From Pseudomonas sp. PGPPP3 (GTDB lineage: Bacteria; Pseudomonadota; Gammaproteobacteria; Pseudomonadales; Pseudomonadaceae): a stretch of DNA of 9,425 nt. The stretch is taken from the NCBI GenBank assembly GCA_002256055.1, contig NKIE01000078.1, positions 1-9,425 on the forward strand. Reading direction: 5' to 3'. Below are positions 1-5,858 of the stretch, in pieces (the first letter of the stretch is position 1; every line of letters starts with the position of its first letter). A program made the translations under genes and the position numbers. Below the pieces are notes generated by a model. It was not told where the DNA came from. It did no database searches and saw only the letters and a list, made by a program, of their open reading frames with translations.

Positions 1-53
1 AAGTGCCAGTCGCGCGGCGCCAAACCCAGCGGCAAATCGGGCCGGGCGAGCAC
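1..53 (-). CDS. Possible start of a further gene downstream of icp (partial, unrecognised)
   Basis: An open frame on the minus strand begins with GTG at 53-51, directly after an in-frame TAG, and stays open to the left edge. It gives only 17 codons (VLARPDLPLGLAPRDWH), 15 of them with G or C in the third position. A weak AGG lies about 10 bases upstream, and the GTG is 18 bases after the icp stop, a spacing usual for a continuing operon. Other frames through this short stretch are also open and G/C-biased, so coding is only suggested. No function can be assigned. Confidence 0.25.
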   Translation of the reverse strand, partial: MLARPDLPLGLAPRDWH

Positions 54-73
54 CTATTCAGCGACCTGGGTTT
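22..73. repeat. 8-bp perfect inverted repeat overlapping the icp stop codon
   Basis: AAACCCAG at 22-29 is repeated in reverse complement (CTGGGTTT) at 66-73, separated by 36 bases. The right arm covers the end of icp including its TAA stop. It has no following T-run and a long loop, so it is not a standard intrinsic terminator. It may be chance. Confidence 0.3.
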
Positions 74-476
74 ATTCCACGGTTACCTGGCAGTCGAAGG
101 TTTGTTCTGGGGCTACGCCGGTTTCCCAGGGCCGGCGATAGACCAGCAATAGGCGGCCGCTGCCGGGTTGCGCGGCCTCGAAGCGCCAGCTGGATTGGCC
201 GGCACTGCCGACCAGGCCGCTGTCTTCCGGGTTGCTGTAGACCTCCGGGCCGAGGCTGCGCAAGACGCCGGGCGCGGCATCCTGGACCTGCCAGCGAAAG
301 CCGGTGGTTGGGTTGCTGCGCAGGTTGATTAACACGGTTTGGCCGCGCGCCAGCTCAAGCGGGCAACGGCTGACGCGCTCTTCATCGAGGCTGACGGTGC
401 TGGGCGTCTGCGTACAGGCCGCCAGCAGGCTCAGGCTGCTGACCGCCGCAATGCGGCTCAGGGATGCAATGGACAT
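72..476 (-). CDS. icp: Chagasin-type (MEROPS I42) cysteine-peptidase inhibitor, lipoprotein
   Basis: A 134-residue protein predicted to inhibit papain-like (C1) cysteine peptidases from the cell envelope. Residues 1-20 form a signal peptide ending in a lipobox (LLAAC), with Cys21 as the lipidation site. Thr at +2 rather than Asp suggests outer-membrane sorting. The three chagasin inhibitory loops can be seen: NPTTGFRW at 55-62, a Gly/Ser-rich loop around 87-99 (GLVGSAGQSSWRF), and RPWE at 115-118. The start at 476 is chosen because an excellent Shine-Dalgarno (AAGGAGGT) lies just upstream and a signal peptide follows. The frame is open further upstream, but that part only shadows the end of the protease gene. 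It lies 52 bp after the Lon-type gene on the same strand, so the two are probably co-transcribed. Its in vivo target peptidase cannot be read from the sequence. Confidence 0.9.
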   Translation of the reverse strand: MSIASLSRIAAVSSLSLLAACTQTPSTVSLDEERVSRCPLELARGQTVLINLRSNPTTGFRWQVQDAAPGVLRSLGPEVYSNPEDSGLVGSAGQSSWRFEAAQPGSGRLLLVYRRPWETGVAPEQTFDCQVTVE

Positions 477-480
477 GGCG

Positions 481-488
481 ACCTCCTT
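481..488 (-). promoter_or_regulatory. Strong ribosome binding site that fixes the icp start
   Basis: On the minus strand AAGGAGGT is followed by CGCC and then ATG. This near-perfect Shine-Dalgarno places the icp start at 476 rather than at the more upstream in-frame ATG at 617, which lies inside the protease gene. Confidence 0.85.
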
Positions 489-528
489 GGCTGAAGGTCG
501 CCAGCATAGCCCCAAGGGGCGGCGCAGC

Positions 529-2922
529 CTACTGGAACAGCACCTTGGCGACATCGCGGTAATGGCTGGCGAAGTGCGCGGTGATCCCCGCCTTGAGGTA
601 GTCCGGCAGCTCGGCATAGTCGCCGCGGTTGGCCTCCGGCAGGATCAGCTCAAAGAGCTTCTGCCGCCGCGCGGCGATGACTTTTTCGCGCACGCCGCCG
701 ATGGCCAGCACTTGGCCCGTGAGGGTCAGTTCGCCGGTCATGGCTACGCCTTTCTTCGCCGGCTGGTCGCGGGCCAGGGAGAGCAGGGCGCTGGCCATGC
801 TGATGCCGGCGCTAGGGCCGTCTTTCGGCGTGGCACCTTCCGGTACGTGCAGGTGGACGAAGGCCTGGTCGAAGAAGGTCGGGTCACCGCCGTATTGCGT
901 GAGGTTGGCGCTGATGTAGCTGTAGGCGATTTCCGCCGATTCTTTCATCACCTCACCCAGTTGGCCGGTCAGCTTGAAACCACGGTTGAGGGTGTGAATG
1001 CGCGTGGCTTCGATCGGCAGGGTCACGCCGCCCATGCTGGTCCAGGCCAGACCAGTAATTACGCCGATACCGCTGAGCAGGCGCTCGCGGCGGAACGGTG
1101 GCATGCCCAGGTAGCTTTCCAGGTCCTTGGGGCCGATCTTGATCTTCTCGTCCGGGTGCTCCAGCAGTTTGACCACCGCCTTGCGCACCAGCTTGCCGAA
1201 CTGTTTCTCCAGTTGACGCACCCCGGCCTCGCGGGCGTAGCCGTCGATAATGCCTTTCAGGGCCCCGTCGCTAATGCTCAGGTGTTTCTTCGCGACACCG
1301 GCTTTGGCCAGTTGCTTGGGCCACAGGTGCTGTTTTGCGATGGCCAGTTTTTCTTCGCCGATATAGCCGGCCAGGCGGATGATCTCCATGCGGTCCAGCA
1401 ATGGGCCAGGGATCGAGTCGAGGGTGTTGGCGGTGCAGACGAACAGCACCTTGGACAGGTCCAGGCGCAGGTCCAGGTAGTGGTCAAGAAACTCGCCGTT
1501 CTGCTCTGGGTCGAGGGTTTCCAGCAGTGCCGAGGCCGGGTCGCCCTGATGGCTTGCGCCGAGCTTGTCGATCTCGTCGAGCATGATCACCGGGTTCATT
1601 ACCTCGACTTCCTTCAATGCCTGCACCAGCTTGCCGGGCATGGCACCGATGTAAGTGCGCCGGTGGCCCTTGATCTCCGCCTCGTCGCGCATGCCGCCGA
1701 CGCTGAAGCGGTAGAACGGCCGGCCGAGGGTTTCGGCAATTGACTTGCCGATGCTGGTCTTGCCCACCCCCGGCGGGCCCACCAGCAGCACGATGGAGCC
1801 GGCGATCTCGCCCTTGTAGGCGCCAACGGCGAGGAATTCGAGGATGCGCGCTTTCACGTCCTCTAGGCCGGCGTGTTGCTGATCCAGCACCTGGCGCGCA
1901 TGGGCCAGGTCGAGTTTGTCCTGGCCATAGACGCCCCAGGGCACGCTGGTTGCCCAGTCCAGGTAGTTGCGGGTGACCGCATACTCTGGCGAGCCGGTTT
2001 CCAGAATCGCCAGTTTGCCCAGCTCTTCGTCCAGGCGCTTTTGCACCTGGGCGGGCAGGGTCTTGCCTGCCAGGCGGGCGCGGAATTCGTCGCTGTCGGC
2101 GCTGCGGTCGTCCTTGCTCAGGCCCAGCTCGCGCTGGATGATTTTCAGCTGTTCCTTGAGGAAAAACTCACGCTGATGTTCGCCGATCTTGCGGTTGACC
2201 TCGGCCGACAGCTCGTTCTGTAAGCGTGCGACTTCCACCTCTTTGCGCAGCAGCGGCAGGACCTTCTCCATGCGCTTTAGGATCGGCACGCAATCGAGCA
2301 CTTCCTGTAGTTCGCTGCCCGGCGCGGTGGTCAGGGCGGCGGCGAAGTCAGTAAGTGGCGAGGGCTGGTTGGGGCTGAAGCGGTTGAGGTAGTTTTTCAG
2401 CTCTTCGCTGTACAGCGGGTTGAGCGGCAGCAGCTCCTTGATCGCATTGATCAGGGCCATGCCATAGGCCTTGACCTCGTCGCGGCCGTCATTGGCACTT
2501 TGCGGGTATTCGACTTCCGCGAGATACGGCGGGCGATGGCGCTTGAGCCAGCCGCGGATGCGCACGCGCTGCAGGCCCTGGGCGACGAATTGCAGCTTGC
2601 CGCCTTCGCGGTTAACCGAATGCACGCGCACCAGGGTGCCGTGCTCCGGCAACTGGCTGGGGTCGAAGTGGCGCGGGTCGCCCAGGGGCTGCTCGACAAA
2701 GAACAGCGCCAGGCTCTTGTGTTCGGTGTTGCCTATCAGCTCCAGGGTTTCCGCCCACGGCTCCTCGTTGAGGATCACCGGCAGCACTTGGCCGGGGAAG
2801 AAGGGGCGGTTGTGCACCGGGATGATGTAAAGCGTGTCTGGCAGTTGTGGGCCTGACAACAGCAGGCCGGTGCCGGCGCTGCCTTCGTCAGGTTGATCGG
2901 TGTAGATATCCTGCTCGCTCAT
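529..2922 (-). CDS. asrA: Lon-family (S16) ATP-dependent serine protease, AsrA type
   Basis: A complete 797-residue cytoplasmic AAA+ protease that unfolds and degrades damaged or regulatory proteins. Domains: N-terminal LON substrate-binding domain about 30-225, a charged helical linker about 225-300, AAA+ ATPase about 340-580, and S16 peptidase about 600-797. Key residues: Walker A GPPGVGKT at 382-389 (Lys388), Walker B VIMLDEID at 445-452, sensor-1 Asn499, likely arginine finger Arg511, catalytic Ser704 in KDGPSAG and Lys747 in GVREK. All are present, so it should be active. The N-terminus (IIPVHNRPFFPGQ) is that of the second Lon paralogue of Pseudomonas, not housekeeping Lon, and the neighbours icp and pruR support AsrA, known in P. 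aeruginosa for heat-shock induction after aminoglycoside exposure. The ATG at 2922 has an AGGGA about 8 bases upstream. A sigma-32-like promoter precedes it, and icp follows in a probable operon. Confidence 0.95.
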   Translation of the reverse strand: MSEQDIYTDQPDEGSAGTGLLLSGPQLPDTLYIIPVHNRPFFPGQVLPVILNEEPWAETLELIGNTEHKSLALFFVEQPLGDPRHFDPSQLPEHGTLVRVHSVNREGGKLQFVAQGLQRVRIRGWLKRHRPPYLAEVEYPQSANDGRDEVKAYGMALINAIKELLPLNPLYSEELKNYLNRFSPNQPSPLTDFAAALTTAPGSELQEVLDCVPILKRMEKVLPLLRKEVEVARLQNELSAEVNRKIGEHQREFFLKEQLKIIQRELGLSKDDRSADSDEFRARLAGKTLPAQVQKRLDEELGKLAILETGSPEYAVTRNYLDWATSVPWGVYGQDKLDLAHARQVLDQQHAGLEDVKARILEFLAVGAYKGEIAGSIVLLVGPPGVGKTSIGKSIAETLGRPFYRFSVGGMRDEAEIKGHRRTYIGAMPGKLVQALKEVEVMNPVIMLDEIDKLGASHQGDPASALLETLDPEQNGEFLDHYLDLRLDLSKVLFVCTANTLDSIPGPLLDRMEIIRLAGYIGEEKLAIAKQHLWPKQLAKAGVAKKHLSISDGALKGIIDGYAREAGVRQLEKQFGKLVRKAVVKLLEHPDEKIKIGPKDLESYLGMPPFRRERLLSGIGVITGLAWTSMGGVTLPIEATRIHTLNRGFKLTGQLGEVMKESAEIAYSYISANLTQYGGDPTFFDQAFVHLHVPEGATPKDGPSAGISMASALLSLARDQPAKKGVAMTGELTLTGQVLAIGGVREKVIAARRQKLFELILPEANRGDYAELPDYLKAGITAHFASHYRDVAKVLFQ

Positions 2923-2956
2923 GGCGGTCCCTGATCACGGAAATGGGCTTTCCAGA

Positions 2957-2985
2957 TACATGGGGCGATGGCGGGGGCATTTCAA
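2957..2985 (-). promoter_or_regulatory. Sigma-32 (RpoH) heat-shock-type promoter for asrA
   Basis: Read on the minus strand, TTGAAA (2985-2980) is followed by a 14-base spacer and CCCCATGTA (2965-2957). The known RpoH consensus is CTTGAAA, 11-16 bases, CCCCATnT. Only the leading CT of the -35 differs. Transcription would begin near 2950, about 28 bases before the asrA start. The site fills the 63-bp gap between the asrA start and the preceding gene, whose TGA stop (2988-2986) abuts the -35. No mapped start was available. Confidence 0.7.
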
Positions 2986-3693
2986 TCAAGCAGGCGCGCC
3001 AAGCTGTTGCTGCAAATTACCGAGGCGGGCGTCGATCAGTGGGGTGAGCAGGGCGAAGCAGGCCGCGGGGCTGATGGCCACGCGGGCGGCGTCGATCAAT
3101 TCGCGCCGCAACTGCTGCAGGGCGTTGCCCAGTTCGAACTGGCGGCTGGCGCTGGCCTGCAGGCGCTGACTGAGGTAACGCATCTGCACTTGCAGCGGCA
3201 GCGGACAGCGCTCCTGCTGGGCACCGCGCACGGCCAGGCCGCGCAACTGAGCGAGGTCTTCCAGCTCGCGGCAGGCCAGGGTCAAGCCTTGCAGGCTGGG
3301 TTGGCTGCGCAGCAAGCGCAGTTCCAGGTGCTCGACGCCATTGAGCAACTGCTCGATCAGCTGGCAGTGTCCGGCAAAGTCAGCGGGGTGCTGGCGCAAG
3401 CGGCGCCAGGCGCCATCCAGTTCGGCCAGGCCGCTGTCGTCTTGTGGGCAACTGCGCCACAGGTTATCCAGTTCGGCAGCGATCTGTTCGCGCTGCTGAC
3501 GTGCCTCCTGACTGTCCTGGCCACCCAGGCCGCGGTGTTTCTGCAGCCGCTGCAGCAGGGCCAGGGCATTGTGCAGGCTGGCTTGCCAGGCCTGGTTGTG
3601 GCGCTGGCGCTGTTGCCGGCGCAGGCGGCTGCACAAGGCGCCGAGGGCCAGTAGGGCGCCGGCGGTGCCCAGGGATACGCTTAACAGGCTCAT
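2986..3693 (-). CDS. Membrane-anchored helical protein, NIT-domain-like, coupled to the MCP
   Basis: A complete 235-residue protein that I do not recognise with certainty. Residues 4-21 form one hydrophobic helix followed at once by a basic stretch ([10 protein letters not shown]), which by the positive-inside rule places the rest in the cytoplasm. The remainder is predicted helical, rich in Leu, Gln and Arg. [11 protein letters not shown] at 46-56 resembles the first signature of nitrate/nitrite-sensing (NIT) domains (LxxELQkERGlS), and [11 protein letters not shown] at 147-157 sits where that family has a second arginine motif. The match is by eye and weak. A generic coiled helical bundle is the alternative. 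Its ATG lies inside the MCP stop (ATGA, 4-bp overlap) with GGAGG 7 bases upstream, so translation is probably coupled and the two products probably work together, perhaps with this one as the sensing or docking partner of the receptor. Confidence 0.75.
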   Translation of the reverse strand: MSLLSVSLGTAGALLALGALCSRLRRQQRQRHNQAWQASLHNALALLQRLQKHRGLGGQDSQEARQQREQIAAELDNLWRSCPQDDSGLAELDGAWRRLRQHPADFAGHCQLIEQLLNGVEHLELRLLRSQPSLQGLTLACRELEDLAQLRGLAVRGAQQERCPLPLQVQMRYLSQRLQASASRQFELGNALQQLRRELIDAARVAISPAACFALLTPLIDARLGNLQQQLGAPA

Positions 3694-4787
3694 GGGCGGG
3701 CCTCCAGAATGGCGGTCATCTGCGTCAGATACAGGGTCAACTCGTGCAGCTGCTGGTTGTCGCCGCTCTGGCGTAGCAGTGCATCGCTGATCTGTTGCAG
3801 CTGTTCGCTAAGCGACTGATTGGCTTGGCTGTGCTCGTGCAGGGCGTGGTGCATGCTCCCCAGTTGCTCAACATTGCCACGGCTTTGCAGGGCCAGGGCG
3901 TCGAGGTTGCTGGCCAGCCCCAGGCTCTGCTGGTTGCCGGCCTGTAGCAGCTCGCGGTGCTCGTCCACCTGGCTGCGCACGGTGGCCACCGCCGCGGCAA
4001 TCGCTGCCACCACTTGGGTGATGTCGCTGGCGGTCTGGCTGGTGGCCTGGGCCAGGTGGCGAACCTCGTCGGCCACCACGGCAAAGCCGCGACCTTGCTC
4101 GCCGGCCCGTGCAGCTTCGATGGAGGCGTTCAGCGCCAGTAGCTGGGTTTGCTTGGCCAGGCCCTGGATGCTGGCGACGGCTTTTTCTACGGCCTCAGTG
4201 CGCAGCAGCAGCTCGCTGACAGCCAGTCCGGTACGACCCAGGCTCTGACCGATATCGTGCAAAGCGCCGCCCACTTTTTGCGCATCCTGGCAGCCGGCCT
4301 CGCTTTTTTGGTGCGTTTCGCCAAATGCCTGCAGGGCGTGGTCGGCTAGGCTGCGGATATGCAGCAGGGTCTGGCTGATTTGCTCGCTGGCGGCAGCGAT
4401 CATGTTCACTCGCTGGCTCTGCTGGCTGCTCTGCTGCTCGGTGTGCTCGGCCATACGCTCCAGGGCCTGGCTGGCAAACTGCATCTCGCTGCGCAGGCGC
4501 TCGGCCAAGCGTTGCTGGTCACGGCAGCGCACCAGCAGCTCCTCGCCGTCGGCCGGACTGTTAAGGGTGGTGGCCAGTAGCTGCAGGCTCTGTTGCAAAG
4601 GCGCCGTATGGCGGCGCCACCAGCCGTGCAAGGCAGCGCTCAGGTACAGGCACACCACCAGGGCCGCCATGGCGCCTTGAGGGTGTTGAGTCAGCCCCAG
4701 GCCCACGGCCAGAGCGGCGCACAGGGCTGGGATGGCCGCGCGCAAGGCGCCGCAACGGTCCAGCAACAGAATTCCGAATTCCCACAT
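3690..4787 (-). CDS. Methyl-accepting chemotaxis protein without a periplasmic sensor domain
   Basis: A complete 365-residue receptor predicted to control the histidine kinase CheA through CheW. Two hydrophobic helices (about 17-33 and 38-55) are joined by only a few residues, followed by basic WWRR, so nothing sizeable reaches the periplasm. No canonical HAMP domain is evident; a Pro-Leu at 63-64 is the only hint. A long coiled coil follows, with a methylation-type segment AAASEQIS at 131-138. The hairpin tip spans about 207-246, with [19 protein letters not shown] as the family hallmark and Glu230 at the turn. About 135 residues follow the tip, consistent with the 40-heptad class. No C-terminal CheR-binding pentapeptide is seen. 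The usual QTN in the tip is QTQ here. The start at 4787 has AGGA about 9 bases upstream. It lies divergent to pruR and overlaps the NIT-like gene, so a sensory input may come from that partner. Confidence 0.93.
   Translation of the reverse strand: MWEFGILLLDRCGALRAAIPALCAALAVGLGLTQHPQGAMAALVVCLYLSAALHGWWRRHTAPLQQSLQLLATTLNSPADGEELLVRCRDQQRLAERLRSEMQFASQALERMAEHTEQQSSQQSQRVNMIAAASEQISQTLLHIRSLADHALQAFGETHQKSEAGCQDAQKVGGALHDIGQSLGRTGLAVSELLLRTEAVEKAVASIQGLAKQTQLLALNASIEAARAGEQGRGFAVVADEVRHLAQATSQTASDITQVVAAIAAAVATVRSQVDEHRELLQAGNQQSLGLASNLDALALQSRGNVEQLGSMHHALHEHSQANQSLSEQLQQISDALLRQSGDNQQLHELTLYLTQMTAILEARP
3701..3705 (-). promoter_or_regulatory. Ribosome binding site inside the MCP gene for the NIT-like gene
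   Basis: GGAGG on the minus strand, 7 bases before the ATG at 3693 and within the last codons of the MCP gene. It supports this start and an ATGA-type coupled junction. Confidence 0.8.
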
Positions 4788-4804
4788 AAGTAACGTCCTG
4801 GCAG

Positions 4805-4822
4805 CGCCGATAAGGCTCGGCG
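4805..4822. repeat. 6-bp inverted repeat in the MCP leader
   Basis: CGCCGA (4805-4810) and TCGGCG (4817-4822) can pair around a 6-base loop (TAAGGC). It lies 17 bases upstream of the MCP start codon, inside the expected leader RNA. It could be an operator or a leader hairpin. On the plus strand it contains GCCGATAA, a sigma-28 -10-like octamer. Confidence 0.35.
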
Positions 4823-4835
4823 ACCAGAGGGTGAT

Positions 4836-4851
4836 AGCAAGATACTGGCCA
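4836..4851 (-). promoter_or_regulatory. Sigma-54 (RpoN)-type promoter candidate for the MCP pair
   Basis: On the minus strand TGGC (4851-4848) and TTGCT (4840-4836) keep the exact RpoN spacing of 10 bases between the -24 GG and the -12 GC (consensus TGGCACG-N4-TTGCW). Transcription would start near 4825, giving a leader of about 38 bases. The -24 part lies within a perfect palindrome (ACTGGCCAGT, 4844-4853). The pattern is short, and no enhancer site for an RpoN activator was identified. Confidence 0.4.
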
Positions 4852-4880
4852 GTGCGCGGGTTGCCGTCGGTCGTTGACGC

Positions 4881-4908
4881 TTTCGCCGGCCCGGCAAGCG
4901 GTTAGAAT
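4881..4908 (+). promoter_or_regulatory. Weak sigma-70-type promoter candidate for pruR
   Basis: TAGAAT at 4903-4908 is a good -10 match, but the best-spaced -35 (TTTCGC, 4881-4886, spacer 16) is poor. A TTGACG at 4874-4879 is a better hexamer, but the spacer would be 23 bases. Transcription would start near 4915, leaving a leader of only about 15 bases before the ATG at 4930, or about 42 before the ATG at 4957. Confidence 0.25.
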
Positions 4909-4929
4909 GGCCCCACCTGCGGCGCCTTG

Positions 4930-5706
4930 ATGCCGCAGCCGGCCTGGAATCCGTCGATGCTGAGTACCCGCCTGCTGTGCCTGGACGACCAGGCCCACGA
5001 ACACGCCCACGACCACCATCAGTTGGTGCTGTCGTTGTCTGGTCGTGCGGAGTTCGAGGTCAACGGCCGCGGCGGTGAAGTTTGCCGGATGCGCGCCTGT
5101 TTGGTGCCCGGCGATGCCGAACACCAGTTTGCCGGGGTCGGCGACAACCGCATGCTGATCCTCGACCTCAACGAGCAGGACACGCCCGAAGCCGACCTTG
5201 CGCTGCTCGCCGAGCTGTTCGAAACCCCGCGCTACCCGGCCCTGGATGCCGACTTCCAGAACCTGCTGAGCTACGCCGGCGCCGAGTTGGCACGCTTCGG
5301 CAGCGACCCGCATTTGTCCCGCGCCCTCGGTGGCGTATTGCTACGCGCCTTGCACCTGCGGCTGTTCGGCAGCCCCAGCCGCAGCCCGGCCAGCGTCCTC
5401 GATGTGGAGCGCCTAGACGCTTACATCGGCGAACACCTAGCACGGCGCATCAGTGTGGCCGAATTGGCCAACGTCGCCTGCCTGAGCCCCAGCCACTTCC
5501 ACGCTCAGTTCAAAGACAGCGTCGGCTTCACCCCCCACCAATACCTGCTCAAAGCCCGCCTCGACCGCGCCAGCCGCTTGCTGCAAAGCAGCCCGCTGCC
5601 GCTGGTGCGTATCGCCGAGGAGTGCGGTTTCTCCAGCCAAAGCGCCCTGACCACCGCCATGCGCCGCTACCTCGGCCTGACCCCCAAGCGCCTGCGCAAC
5701 GCCTGA
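4930..5706 (+). CDS. pruR: AraC-family transcriptional regulator, PruR-like (proline utilisation)
   Basis: A 258-residue DNA-binding regulator. An N-terminal cupin-like effector domain holds a histidine-rich patch (HEHAHDHHQ, 23-31), a beta-roll segment and LVPGDAEHQF at 58-67. The C-terminal AraC domain has two helix-turn-helices: the first about 174-199 (ISVAELANVACLSPSHFHAQF), the second about 224-256 with GFSSQSAL and LGLTPKRLR. In P. aeruginosa, PruR activates the proline-catabolic genes. Assignment here rests on domain type and on position between an asrA-like gene and putA. The start is uncertain: TTG at 4927, ATG at 4930 and ATG at 4957 are in frame, none with a strong ribosome site. 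I chose 4930 because the codons that follow are G/C-biased and encode a plausible AraC-type N-terminus. It is divergent from the MCP pair. Confidence 0.85.
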   Translation: MPQPAWNPSMLSTRLLCLDDQAHEHAHDHHQLVLSLSGRAEFEVNGRGGEVCRMRACLVPGDAEHQFAGVGDNRMLILDLNEQDTPEADLALLAELFETPRYPALDADFQNLLSYAGAELARFGSDPHLSRALGGVLLRALHLRLFGSPSRSPASVLDVERLDAYIGEHLARRISVAELANVACLSPSHFHAQFKDSVGFTPHQYLLKARLDRASRLLQSSPLPLVRIAEECGFSSQSALTTAMRRYLGLTPKRLRNA

Positions 5707-5740
5707 GGCCTGGGCACATCTGCGCAGTGGTAAGGCTTTT

Positions 5741-5762
5741 GTAGAGGCGGCTTTAGCCGCGA
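5741..5762. repeat. REP-like palindromic element
   Basis: GTAGAGGCGGCTTTAGCCGC followed by GA matches the general plan of Pseudomonas REP elements (GTAGGAGCGG plus a GC-rich hairpin and CGA). GCGGC (5747-5751) and GCCGC (5756-5760) pair around TTTA. It lies 34 bp after the pruR stop. It may protect the 3' end of the transcript; it has no T-run after the stem and so is not a clear terminator. Only one copy is visible here. Confidence 0.65.
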
Positions 5763-5787
5763 ACAATTGGACGCCCTGCTGGGTTAC

Positions 5788-5809
5788 GCCATGGCCAGGC
5801 CTGGTTGGC
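5788..5809. repeat. Imperfect inverted repeat around a 10-bp palindrome
   Basis: CCAGGCCTGG (5795-5804) is a perfect palindrome flanked by GCCA on the left and TGGC on the right, extending the symmetry with small bulges. It lies about 50 bp upstream of the unrecognised gene that starts at 5859, so it could be an operator for that gene or a remnant of a repeat next to the REP-like hairpin. No function is shown. Confidence 0.4.
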
Positions 5810-5858
5810 TGTAGTAGCGTTGCCCGTCGCATGCCGTGGTCGGATCAGTAGGGATTCT

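Noticed and set aside
507..518. GCCCCAAGGGGC palindrome between asrA and icp as a terminator.
   Set aside because: The loop would be only two bases and there is no T-run on either strand, so it is unlikely to stop transcription between the two genes.
304..1743. A 479-codon open frame on the plus strand opposite icp and asrA.
   Set aside because: It is antisense to two genes with intact catalytic motifs. Its own product has no recognisable domain and a skewed composition typical of shadow frames in high-G+C DNA.
2968..3654. A 228-codon plus-strand frame opposite the NIT-like gene.
   Set aside because: The minus-strand gene has a strong ribosome site, an ATGA junction with the MCP and a plausible membrane anchor. 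The opposite frame is Gln/Ala/Leu-rich with no such support.
4561..5313. A 250-codon minus-strand frame spanning the MCP start and the first half of pruR.
   Set aside because: It overlaps two well-supported genes and the divergent promoter region, and has no recognisable motif.
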